Assembly (NCBI RefSeq): GCF_003073045.1
Contig: NC_037592.1
Coordinates: 10,134,007-10,198,006, forward strand
Direction of reading: 5' to 3'
Length of the DNA stretch: 64,000 bases
From: Pomacea canaliculata
Taxonomy: Eukaryota > Mollusca > Gastropoda > Architaenioglossa > Ampullariidae
Shown here: in pieces, positions 34,021-46,505 of the stretch
Layout: every line of letters starts with the position of its first letter
Position numbering within the stretch: position 1 is the stretch's first letter
The notes under the pieces: model-generated
Seen by the model: the letters and a program-made list of their open reading frames with translations, nothing else
The model's database searches: none
Told to the model about the DNA's origin: nothing
Translations under genes and position numbers: made by a program

Positions 34021-37000
34021 GTCCTCTCTCATTCACACGATCCCAACAAGCGCATACACATACCATCTGTACGACGGCCATGATCCCCAATCCACCCCTA
34101 CCACCACCCCACACGCACACTCATCCTGTCGGCTGTTCACATTCCTTTCCCTGCCACCAAGAAAAGGGGACTGAAACCGTCCTGGAAAACCTCCTCTGCT
34201 TTCATTCTTCCCGGCTACGATTCCCTTTCAACGATTTCTAAAGACGTCTTCTCATATTCTGGTCTGGTGACAGCTACTTTATAGTCTTATCGATACCATA
34301 CCCCTATACACATTGCACCCCAACCCCACTTCATTAAACACACACAGCACTAACAATTCGAATTTGATCTTGTACTAGCAAAATGTCTTTGAGAGTAAAA
34401 CTGCTCTCCCCCTCCCACCTCTTTCTTCTCTGTCAATATTCTTGTTCACCAGTCGGTAAAGTCTGAATTTTGTTTAAATATAACAGAAACGAATACGATA
34501 AAAATACCATGACTCTGTATTTACAGACATTTACTCTCACTTCTCTATGTATAAGCTGCAATCGTGTCGACCTCGCGGCCTTCCTAATAAACTTTAGAGC
34601 AATTAACAGCTCCAACGGTCTGGTCGCCATGCTGATGCCTGACGTTCCCAGCACAGGATGTGCAGAATGCACTCATCCATGCCTGGAAAGACTTAAACAC
34701 AAACTGAAAACGGACTTACCCGTCGCTGTTTGCACTTCCTTTCGCGAAACCAAAGACTGAAGGAAGCAGGAGGAAAAAAAGGAACAACTGACGAGCTGTG
34801 GGGCAGTCGAAAGGCTTTGTGATGGCACACAGGCTATCCGCTACGTGCCGCTGTTTTCCCACCAATAATCTCTGGCACCGAGCTTGCGATTCTCTCCCCT
34901 CGATCTGCCTGCCTGCCTGCCCTCCCTAATACCTTGACCGGGAAATAAAAATTCTGCGACAAGCACTTCGTTGTCTGGCCGGTCAGCAGAGCCCAGACAT
35001 GACCTCCCCTCCGCTGGGTGGCACGCACGCACGCAGGCGCGTGCGCGCACGAGCAAAAGAGTGCAGATGATAGTACTACGGCCTACAGCCAACCGGCGAA
35101 CGCTGAAAGCGGGAAGTGCTCGCCGCAGACTAGCATGGCGCTTGGCACTCAGATTCAACCCACTTCGTTAGAACTACAGTCACTTCACGGTTCAAGCCTC
35201 TCTCTTCCTCTCGATCTCGCACGCACTGTCGAGTTTGGCTAGTCAACCGCACTGCACAGTAAAAGGGTGGTGGCATCTAGTCAAAGAATTTTCACACACT
35301 CATTCCTGCCTGTACCGCCATAAAAAAAAAAAAATGGTTTTAAAACTATTACGCAGTTCACAAAAAGACCCGGACTCATTACCACATGTGCTGAGATGTC
35401 TTGTGTTCTGAGAGATGGGGGCGGAGGTAATAATGTGCTTCACACAGTAATATATATAGATGGCATACGGGTGGGAGGAGTGAAGTGACAACACTGTATA
35501 CTGTTGCATGACGTGAAGCTAGCGTGAGGCAGTCTGCATGTGATGCATTACCAAGTGCATGCACTTGCTGTACAGTTCCTGATGCCGTCCACAAGACCAC
35601 GTACACGGACGTAGCCTCGGGGGATGCCCTCGGCACCAAGTTTATGATGCTGCTGTTAAAATGCGGTCTGCTCACTCCCCACCACCCTCGCTACTTCGCA
35701 GAAGCAGAAGCTGCTGATAACGCTGCCACGTCTGCTGACAAAAGCGAGACAAGCGACGCTCGGGCTCTGACCCCTAACTCCCTCCCCCCTCTCCATCACC
35801 CAACCCTTTGGGCCCGTTATCGTCACCCCACTCCTCCCGCGGCTACTGGAGGAAAATCCTCGCCTATCTACAAGATACGGCCTCCGAGTTGCAGCTCGGC
35901 TCCTTTCTCTTCAGTCTGCGCTGTAATCTGGCATTTCTCCGGTCTCCGACTTTTGACAACCGAAGTTTTAAAATTTTTCTCCCTCTTCCCCCATAACCCT
36001 ACGCACCCACCCACCCCTGTTCATTAACCCGGCGGCAGCTGATGCCACATTCCGCTCAAAGACGCATCTCTCCTCCCTCCCCAACTCTCACCCCCCACCT
36101 ACTCCCAGCTCGAGCACCATTCGTGTCTCCTCTCGCCAGCTGGAGACTGGTCGGCCTGCTCCTCCCTGCCACTAGCAATGAGCCGTTCTGGCATCGCCAA
36201 AAATGGTCAGGCTTGAGCTTTTTATAAAAAAAAAAACCATCGCTGCTACATCCGTAGACAGCTTATCCTGCGGCGGCAGCGGCTGTTCTAAGGAACCCAG
36301 GCACTTCGCTGGGAGGGGTGGGTGGGTGGGGAAGTGATGGGGTGATGCGTGTCTGTGCCGCGGTGACACGCCGTACGGGCTTTGCATGAGGCGGTAGGCA
36401 AGGCTCTTGAACGTCGAACGCCGCCCCGCGGAACGAGACACACGAGACTGCCGTCGCTGCTGCTGCTGCTGAGGATGATGCCGCCAATACCGGCTGTGAG
36501 TCACGGCCAGGGGGCGCAGGGGATCCCCCTTTTGCAAGCGCAGACAAAGGAATGGCAGATGCGCCGGGTACCAAGGCCGGGTGCAAAGGAACATCCTGCA
36601 ATACAACATCAGTAACCCCAACAAGACCCCTGCACTTTTCTCACCATTGTTTTTGTTAGTATTGTCGGGGAAGGGTGGAAAGGGGTGAGGCAAAGCGGTT
36701 TGTGTGTGGGGAGGAGGGGGTAATCTTCTCGTGAGGGGTTAGAGATGAGTTGGAACAGGAACATTTTTTTTTCTACGATTACTAGTGCTATTTTCGTCTA
36801 CAGCCTACTGAAAGGAACCGACAGAAATAGCTCACATACACACGTGTACACGCTTTTTGGGTCCAAACACTTTTTTCCCACCCAACACTTTTTTACCATC
36901 AGTCATGGAGCACGCAAAGTTTGCCAGAACAGGAGCCGAACTAACAGGACACGCGGATGCAAGGACCGGCCGGCAAATACCAAACCAGTGACGTCACCAC

Positions 37001-39339
37001 CAGCCGGCTCTCGACAGCTGCTCTCGTGATGACAGACAGGTGCTCAAAGGTCACGCGCGAGGTCATGGCCAGCGATGGTTCATTCATCCCTCCTCCTGCA
37101 CTCCATCGTGACTCAGTCACCCCGGGTGACGGAGCTGTGCCAGGCCAGCTCTGCTAGTCTTGCCCTTATCGGACAGTGGCCCTGGGGGTTGCCGACAGGG
37201 CTTCTTGCTTCATGGGCTCTGTGTGTGTGTACGCCCTGCGTCTTTGACGATAACGGCGATGCTGCCGGCGCCAAGCCCGCACGCGCGTGACTCATTTCGC
37301 ACGCGCGAAGAGCCGGGAAAATCCCTTTGTGCGGCGGGACCTCGCCGTTCTGGCAGCAGAAGCATCGGTTCTACACAGACCTCGGTGACGACAGTTCGAT
37401 AAGGTGTGTGTGTGCGCGCGCGCATGTGTATGGGGAAAAGGAGGAAGAGTAATAAAGTCACGAGACAAAAGGTGCGGCGGCAATCGTTGCTGGCCACGTC
37501 ACCAACGACAGTACCAGGGAGGGCCCGACAAGCACCTACACAAGGTTTTCATCCGTCATACAACACACACCTCACGACCTGCCGATGATGATGACGAAAC
37601 TTTGGCCAACAGTCAAAACACCAAACATTGGAGACAATGCAAGTCGCTAAAAACAACAACACACACACATATACACACGATAACAGAAAAGTTTACATCG
37701 AAGAGCGGAGAAGAGTGCATTGGGAGGTTTTGAAGTCACAGAGCAAGAGACAAATTAACCGGAAGGGACGAAAGACTCTTATCATCACGTGATCGCAGTG
37801 AATGACGTCACAACGGTCGCTGACGTGACGCAGTCATCGCGAATTAAAGAAGCCAGAGACACCCAGGTGCCTCAATGGTGAGGTAGGGAGCGATTGAAAA
37901 AGAAAGTTTTAATCGCCAATTAAAGAGTGCTAAGTAAAATGGTTGTAACAGACGCGACTCGACTCTATCGTTCGACAACCTAACGGTAAACGGGGGTTTG
38001 GAACGGGAGAGGAAGACAGAGCGGGTGATTAAGTTCAGCTTCTTTCGCCTTCTATGTTGCTTTTTTTTCAGTTGTATTTCTACTTTCATTTGCAGCGGTG
38101 ACCACATCTATGGAGGCTCTCTGCACGAAGACGATGAATAATGTAGGTGTTCTGACATTCTTACGCAAGGGAAGTGAGGAGGTCAATTAGTCACACGGGT
38201 TTTTCTTTAGGATTCAATGTCTTTCTTGCACATTTTTTACTTACCTTCTCGAAAACCGGAAACACCTATTTCTTTTGGGTGTGTGTGTGAATGACCTCGC
38301 CTCATAAATAGGTCCCCTGTACGATAAGGTTGTCTCTACCAGCATGCGTGCAGTCTGTAAATTCACTCACAGTCACTCGCAGAGATCATGGCCTTCTTTC
38401 TGCAGGTGACAAGCAGCCACAGAAGTGCGCACATAAGGATAAGCTCTCATCGTAAATGCCAGACCTAGAGTTCGGGGTGATGCACAGGTGCAGCTGCGCG
38501 ATGAGCCTAGCAGCCGGTCGCCCCTGTCTTGTGTATGGTAGCCCAAGAGATCGACCCCCGTGAAGGGCACCGGGCCGTGGCGGCCCACTTCAGCGATATC
38601 GGGCTCTCTCGCCAGACTATGCGATTGCTCAGCCAAGCGCGACTCACACCGTGAAGCAAGCAGACTGAGCAGTGTATCAATGTCACTCTCCCCACCCGCC
38701 TTTCACCACCCCCCGCCTTCCAACACGCACACACCCTACCTACCTAGTCTGCTAGGTGTTGGAATGTCGACGGATCTAAGGGCACGCAGCTGGATGAGGC
38801 GACTCATCGTCCTCACGCACCTGCTACTTTGCTCTCTTTACTGTCTCGCCAAATCATTTTTTCAGACTGAAAAACGTTTTTCCCCGAAATAGGAAAGGCT
38901 GAAGTATGAGAAAAGGGGTGCGAACACTATAGAACGGAGGAATAGGGGCTTTAGTCTGGAAAGAGGAGCACAAATTCTTTGGTGGGGGTTGGTTGTGGGG
39001 TGTGGGAGGAAATTACCGTATCACCTTGGTGAGAGGCAACTAAAGGCTACGTGATGAGCGCTATCCAAGTGTGCCTCTAAACATTGCTATCCACTGAATT
39101 GTGCACATCCGGCATCCCTCAAGTGACGACCCACTGCTGATCCTTCCGCCGCTTTGTAACCCCTTTTCCGTAGCGGAAAAACATCCTCGTGTATGTACAT
39201 ACGTATACAAAGCACCGTCATGCCCATCGACCTACATCCAGTGACCTTGCCTGCAGACAGATCATTTCACTGGTTAAACAAAATAGTTAACTCTTTGGAC
39301 GCCTCACGTACACACGATCCGCCCCGTCCCATTGTGTGG
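34021..39339. other. Gene-free CpG-rich stretch
   Basis: No gene was recognised on either strand. Overlapping open frames near 35.5-36.7 kb lie in C/T-rich, CG-rich sequence and have Pro/Ser/His compositions typical of chance frames. It contains alternating CG/CA microsatellites and C-rich tracts. Confidence 0.5.
37404..37431. repeat. 28-bp alternating purine-pyrimidine tract (GT)n(GC)n
   Basis: Strict purine-pyrimidine alternation runs for 28 bases, GT repeats passing into GC repeats and ending ATGTGTAT. Such tracts favour left-handed Z-DNA. A similar shorter tract occurs at about 11229-11250. Confidence 0.8.
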
Positions 39340-39710
39340 TGCCTGGTAGTGTTGTAGTTAAAAACACCCTCTTGTCACCACTGCAGTGAATGGCTTTCAG
39401 TTCAGATCTCGTGTCGGGTCACTCTGTGACACCTATTTGCAGGGCCGGGCGTCGGAGGTTTCCTCACCCTGTATCCACCCCCCATAGTGCGAAATCACCT
39501 CAAGGTGGAAGCACATTCCCAAGTGCAGTGGTTAAAACAATCGCTTGTCACTACTGCAGTGAGAGGGCCTGCGTTCAGATCTCGTATTCGCAGGGCTGTC
39601 CGTTGAGGGTTTTCCGTTTCTCCCCTCCCTCTCCATCCATACTGAGGCAACTCTGGACGAAAGCAATTTCCCACCAAAGCAGCCAACCAACTAACCGCCC
39701 AGTCCCATCC
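39340..39710 (+). mobile_element. Two tandem tRNA-derived SINE copies
   Basis: Two diverged units of about 180 bp (about 39340-39520 and 39521-39710) share GTTAAAAACA/GTTAAAACAA, then CTTGTCACYACTGCAGTGA, then GTTCAGATCTCGT and CAGGGC. The first block resembles a Pol III A box and GTTCAGATC a degenerate B box, 50 bases apart, as in tRNA-derived SINEs. The tail carries AATCACCTCAAGGTGGAAGC and ends in a CCAACCAACTAA-like segment. The tail recurs at 58.57 kb, so the family is dispersed. Confidence 0.65.
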
Positions 39711-42700
39711 TGTTCCAAGTTGACATAACCGAGGCTTGGGCTGTCAGCATGCTAGGCAATCAGACCATTCAGACGTCAGTCTGATATATCAAAGCATGTC
39801 CCAGCTGCAGAACGCGGAGCAAATAACAAGCCATGTTTTTTTGTTTGTAAAGATAAATCTGGGGATATAGTGGATCTCACAAACACAGCTCTGCCCCCTC
39901 CCTCTCTCTCCTCGCTTTTTCTTCTCTGTGTAGCCAAAGTCAAGACGCGCGTCTCGGAAGTACAATGCGCACGACACCACGCGAACCTAAAGTAACGATA
40001 GCTTGTGAACACCCAGTGTGATGTCTTGGTGTGATAATGGCTTTGACCTGTTATCTAGCCCCGCCCCTCCCAAGTGGCCGTTTTACTTTAAACTCGTGAA
40101 CATTGCTAGTTTAATCCCAATTAAACTCTGTAGTGACGATGGCCATGCAGTTAAAACCCATTGTCACAAAGAACCTAACCCTACAGCTGATGGTCGCCAG
40201 ACAAAGTCCAACGTTGACAACAACTTCATAGAGCGACGGTGGGTAATGTTCCTTAGCCGTTAACCGCCCACGCTATTTACTATATAAGGCGGACAACATA
40301 CATGTCTCCAGGCACGGACAGGCCAAACAAGTTCACTCGCAGCGCGATATGCTCTCTCCTTTTAAAGAAATTGTTTATCGCGTTCCTTCATCGCGCACCG
40401 GAAATGGCCAGGTATATAAATACATGACATGCAGCCACAACTGAGGGTTGTTGTCGTCTGACCGCGTTGTGCACTACACCCCTCCCCTGCCTCATCACCA
40501 TCTCGAGTCTCAATCCAGACAAAGCATATTCATTCCTCCCCTTTTCGCAAGCCGCCCCCACCTCGGCCCATAATGTGAATTCACTACCAGGGGAATAACC
40601 GATTTTACAAGACCTGACATGATTTCTCATCTATTAGAAATATGTTTGTCAACCACCCCCTTCTAGCAACCTGATCCACCTGCATGCATCTTAGCCTAGC
40701 GCATGCATCTGTTTTCACGCATGCGCATTGTCACAAGTCACCCTGATTAGTGATCAGGGTCTGGTGAGTGTGAATGGATGTCGATCGGCACGCATGATAC
40801 TTTTCTGTATCTCTCTCGGAATCTAACTCGTGGTGAGGCTTCCAGGCTAAATAATCCTGCAGAACAAACCACGGAGGTACATTGTATACAGCTCCGTGGA
40901 ACAAACACTGCACTCTGGGCGACTACAGTGCATACAGCACGCAGCAAGTAAAGGTTACCTCTAGTGACCGGTTAAAAACCTCGCTCCAGTAAACATGAAT
41001 TCAGCTAGGAGAGGCAATTTGGTGACTAATATAAAACGCATGCAAGCAGATCTATCATTCATCGCCGTTACTGCGTCGCTTGAGAAAAAAAAATGGCATA
41101 AGTTCACGTTACGGGATGTTTTGTTGTGGCATTAGTCAGGGGCACGTCCCTCGTCCTGATCACGTGACCGCCATGCCTGGTTGTTGTGCGTTCGCCTCCG
41201 TCACTGAGTGAAATCAATTGCATCTACTTCTCGAAACAAGACGTCGATTGCCGGCTAACGAGTACAACAATGCTACGGGTATTTATATTGATCTCGAGCT
41301 CTGCAATCCTCTCCCCATAAAAAAAAAAAAAATTGTCAGCGGTCGGATTTATCAGACATAGCTTTAACATATAACCATAACCAAAAGCATGATTAGTTGT
41401 CATAGGCCCCAATACCGTAATTCCACTGCAATCTTCTGTAACCTGAGGAGGGGATGAAGAGAGAGAGATCGCAGCTAGATTTTAAAAATTTGTTTGTTTA
41501 TTGGATTACTATTCCATGAACGTGCCTTAGCCGGGTTTGCAGTCGTCTGGCGTCAGGGATTGCCTTTGGGTCTAGCAACGTGTAACATTTTTTTGAGGGG
41601 AGCAATAAGTTCGCCTTCCCTTTCAACTCTATTACTGGGCATGATGGCAAACCTGATTACTAAGCTTCTGGCTGCGATTCGGTAGGCCTGGCGCACTAAT
41701 TTACGTTGGCCACCTCAGGTGTCACCGTGACGACACTCTCTCGTTGCGCCTACATCCTTCCTTATGATGCCAGAGCTGCCTCTCTACCAATGTCGCAGTT
41801 ACAGCAACTGCTTTCTTGGTGCAGCCAGTCTAAAACACTTAGTGTAAGCGTTCTTCTCCTAATTCCGGATTTCTGGCAGGAACCGGTAAGAAACGAACAC
41901 AGTTGAACCAGCTTTCCCCACCCTCTCCTTGCTCGGTAGACACGGAGACGAGTGATGGGGGGAGTGGGGTGGAGACGATTACATCGACCTGCAGGTTTAA
42001 GTGCCCTGCGTGAGAACGCGGCTTCGGGAGCGAGGAGAGTCACATGACCTTGCGTTCTGTGATGCATGCCAAGTCAGTTTTACACAAGTCAGGTATCAAT
42101 GAATCTTTCATCCGTCCTCTCGACTTCGGCGGTCTCCTACATCCCCCTCAGGAACCAAAGGTATCATTGTTCTGATGTAGCCTACCTCTACAGTGCACAC
42201 GGGTCAGTTAGTCCTCTCTTACGATAACCATGTTTTGTCACCTTCGGATTCTGTTTCCCCCTAGTCATTATCTGGCCGCCACAGCCAATATCTCGATCAT
42301 CCGGAGAACAAATAATAAAGAGAGATGCCGAAGGCAAAATCTACACACAATGCAATAAACAAGTCTCTTACAAATAAAATTAGCTCAGGCTTTCGCACGC
42401 ACCAAAAAGCCATAACCTATGGTCCTTCGGTACGCTTTTATTTGTTCTTCCATCTGGTCCCAGCGTTACCGCCAGCCCCTCCGATTTGTCTGTAGTTCTA
42501 TTTCGCAGGTGAGCAGCGGCAGCAGGCCAAGACAAATGCAAAGGGTTGTCACTGGGTCATGTCGTATGGTCCCAGTTCGGCGTGAGTCACCTTGTTGTCT
42601 AAGTGACACCGACACTTCTTTTAAATGAAGAATGCGGCCACTCTCTAATATGTGCACTTTTCTTACACCACAGACGCTGCCTCCATGTCGATCGATAGAG

Positions 42701-45616
42701 AAGTAAGACAAACAACCCTTACTTCGGCGCTACATCGTTCCCATGTGACATTCTGCTAATGGAAATGGGAACAGCCAGGTCAAATCATTAGATGATGTCT
42801 AGGTCTTCGGTTTTCGAACGCACTCACTGCCTTCCCACTCCTTATTTTTCATTTAAAACGAAGTATTGCATGAAAGTTAAGCTGGAGAAGGATTGCCCCT
42901 TTACAACACCATCAGTCATTTAGCTGGCAGGCGACTTTAAGAAAAAACACGTTTAATAATTTTTTTTAAAAAAACCTGCTAAACTGTACAGGTCTAAGCA
43001 CACTGCGATGAGCAGTGTACACAGTCGATATCAACATATGGGTCTCATCTAGGTCAGATACCAGGCATTTCTTCAGGAAGCTCCTCCGTCCTTCCTTTTT
43101 TTTTTTAAGGTAGCCGAGGATGTAAGCTGAAATAAGCCAGGCTAATCTTTCTCCCCCTAGCAAACTCTTCATATCTACCATCAACTGTACCAGCACCCGA
43201 CCATCTACCACTGGCCATCTTTCTCCCCTCAATAGTGCCAGTAAGAAATATCTAGCATGCGCTTCCTCTCAACCCTACTCACTAAAGGCTTCTAGCCCAT
43301 CCTTGTCTTAGTGGCTCCTTCCCCAGTTTCCCCCACCCATTTTTGTTCTCTCTTGATGAGGTGTGCCTTTTCACCCCACTCAAAGCATAGCTGAAGTTCA
43401 TAAGTAGGCGGATGAAGTGGCAAATCCTGTCTCCATCTAATGGCTGACTCACTGCCCACAAAGATTTCTGCTAGCATCTCCAGGCACCACAACGCTGGCA
43501 TTAAAAAACAAAACATTAGGCTAAAGAGTCCTCCTTGGTTAAACACTATGGTTGTCTGTTTGGATTCCCTTTTCTGTTATTTGCACATGCACATGCTAAC
43601 ACACATGCTCTCTATCTTGCACAAACATACACATTCTCACACACACACCATGAATACACCTATTGTCATGACGATACACTGCATGTGTGTAATTGTGTGT
43701 GTCCATGTTTCTTATTACTATCCATGTTTCCATGATCCTTCTGTTTATTTTAAATGTCAGCATGGTTTATCTGGTCTGGGGCTGTTACAGTCTACAGTTA
43801 GGTTTTATGACTGGCTTTCAGATGGAAGTGATCCCTAGTTCTATTTTAATCCTAAGTAAAGCCTTATCACAAGTGTTGCAGTCTAACTCTGTGCACAAAT
43901 CAACAAGAACAGCACGGGTATGTGTTCATATCTACAAGAAACCCAACAATAGCCATCAGTACAAAATGCCCACTGTAAGCATAGGTATAGAAGAAATAAT
44001 TTGATAATAAAATGGACAAGCTAAGCCTTAAAAAGCAGCAGTCATCCAGTTACATCTGACAAACATTGTAAAACTCCGATTCTGAGGTTCATTGCAGCTC
44101 TAAGCATCTACTATCATCCATATATCCACACTATGTATACTACTACTGTGATAAAAATCAATGTCTGGGACAAATCACTGTTTGCCTTAATCTCTTAATC
44201 ACTACAGTATTATTTATCCCATTCCATCTCTATTTTAAGAAGTTGATAGCAAAAAAAAAAAGTACATAAGAGACAGGAATGTATAATTAATGTATTTATT
44301 TTATGAGCTGCTGTGCAGTAAGTTCTAATATCTAATAAAATCAAAACCTTGGCCTTAATATAGTCTATTAACTCTTGAGAGTATAATGATATCAACAAAT
44401 GCTTTTATGTCTGCCTATTCACTTGTCATTTCTTCTGAACATAAAAGAGAATGTGTGCAAACTGCATATATATATCTATGAAAGATGAACAAATTACAAT
44501 GATAAACATATAGCTACATATGCTGTCAAATGACAGAACAAGTAAGTGATTCTTTTGTGTTCTGCTCCAAATGATGAGAATTACAATCAATAAGATAACA
44601 GCAATGCCTACATTAAATACTGCAAGAAGGATAATTCACCTTAACACATGTACATATTATAAAACCAACTGACAAAACACCAACAATGTTACAAAACACA
44701 GGAAATTGGATAGTATCAGTGATTTGGTTATATGCCGATAATGTAATGCTGTGTGCTGCACATGCCAGAGGCTTAACAAAATGGTGCTATACTTTATCTG
44801 TAGGATGTGCATGCATCTTCCCCCCTTTCTGTGCATTCATGTGTTATGTGGGTGCACACATCTAATTGTCAAAATTTTATGCAGCTGTACTGGTGTTTTT
44901 TTTTTAAAGTGAGATTCATCATTCAAGACAGTGGATTTAGATCACTCAGTTAAAGATAAAGTCTCACAATAAAATTTAATTGTGATGGGCTGCTAGTGTC
45001 ATACCCCCTCCCTAGGACATTTTTTTTAAATGTCTGCCCAAAGGCAAGAAGCATTAAATACCGGCTTCTGGCTCTAAATCACAAATGCATGCCAATTTTT
45101 CATAGCACTAAACTGTTTAAAACTGCGACATGAGAGTACTACAGTTATTTCTCGACAGCAACAATACTTCCCGGATTGTGCCCTGCAAGCTCCACGTTTA
45201 TATTTAAGTTTTCAGATACTGAGGTTACCGGGTTGAAATGTGTATGCTATTTTCATCCAAAACGCTTCAACTGTGTGGGCTCTTTTCATAAAAAAGACCA
45301 TTTGCAAAACGCTGGGTCATCCACTTGAAACTATCTTTTAAAAAATTAACGATTCAAGAAAATGTTCCTTAAAATAAAAGCTTCACAAACAGACGAGATA
45401 CTGTCCTGGAGAACTGTTCTGCGTGGTGTGCAAAGCATCTATGGAACTCGGAAGAAAGCACAGCCCTGAGATACCCCGCCCCTATCAATGCATCCCCACA
45501 ATCATGGAATCCCCAGCAAGTCCTTTTAAATCCGAGCAGTATCATTGCAAATGGAAAGACCATGTTATCGTCAAGACGACGGTTTAGAATCATAGCATAA
45601 ACCAAAAAGTACTCAC
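39711..45616. other. Gene-free stretch with a compositional switch near 43.3 kb
   Basis: No gene was recognised. From about 43.3 kb rightwards the sequence turns AT-rich and CpG-poor, as in the BDP1-CABIN1 region. A minus-strand open frame at 43292-43546 has a fairly ordinary residue composition but no motif I recognise. Confidence 0.4.
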
Positions 45617-45780
45617 CAGGATCAAAGATATCTCCTGGGGAAAATACCGTGGAGCACCGCTTCGCAACTTATGACAGAGTGAAGAACAATCGAATGAAGG
45701 CTGGCAAGAAGTGAAGACAACTCCACCACGAAGAAATCACCCTTCCCTTTACCTCCCTTTACCAGCAGACGGCTTTTGTT
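45617..45780 (-). other. Possible untranslated first exon (strong donor site)
   Basis: On the minus strand an unusually good donor (CTG then GTGAGTA) ends a CpG-containing segment at 45617. It could be the non-coding first exon required upstream of the acceptor at 27480, which would make an 18 kb first intron, but nothing links the two directly. It could equally be a chance donor. Confidence 0.2.
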
Positions 45781-46394
45781 TTGACAAAATTATTGTAAAT
45801 ATCTGATTAAAATTCATTTTAAAAAAATGTTTATTGTATTAATATATGATATCTACATAAACGCAAAGTCAAGGGAAACAATGTAATATTGTGAAAGGAA
45901 GTAAAATCGAATTGTTCTGCAGCTCTGTTTTTGGCCTAGTTTTAGCCAAACGAAAAATAAAGTCAAGGTCATTGTACGATTCACGGTATCCACGGAAATA
46001 TATCTCACATATTAGTATTAATTTTATGAAAAAAGTCATGAATGCTTGGTGTCAAACACACAGCAAAAGAAAAATGGTGGCTGTATTTGTGGCAGTGCTC
46101 GGTACGAGATAATCATTGCAAACGATGTTGATTATCCGATCTAATGCAGTCCTTCTAAATGAAATTTGTGTTTTAAAAATTTAAAAGTGTCGCAATTCGT
46201 GAAACAGCACTGTGCATGTCCACCCATAAACCAGACAGCGGAGGTTAAACTCCTTACTGCACGCAGCACTGGAAAATAGTTAAAGGTTCACGTCGTTGGG
46301 GCGTGATGTGTTGGAAATCTTTTCTCGGGGCCACTTTATGTGAGGGTGGTGCCCATATCCTTTCCTTGCTGCTTTACCTTCATCCCCAACCCTC

Positions 46395-46505
46395 TATGAA
46401 GTGAGATGCCCACTCCTGATAGCTGGGTCAACTGAGAAATGCCTGCTTTGCCATTTGGGTATCGAGCACAGCGTCTGTGGTTTTGAACGCCAGTCCGCTT
46501 CCCCC
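46395..46505. mobile_element. Dispersed-repeat fragment (SINE/LINE tail-like)
   Basis: The segment contains GCCCACTCCTGATAGCTGGG and TCAACTGAG, matching the block at 20.74 kb, followed by CGAGCACAGCGTCTGTGG, recalling the tail modules of invertebrate SINEs. Its boundaries are not defined. Confidence 0.45.

Noticed and set aside
36172-36693. 173-codon minus-strand open frame in C/T-rich DNA
   Set aside because: Pro/His/Ser-rich translation from low-complexity sequence, with no start context, domain or splice support.
43292-43546. Minus-strand open frame with ordinary composition
   Set aside because: It could be a remnant of an element, but I recognise no motif and no splice sites fit a neighbouring gene.
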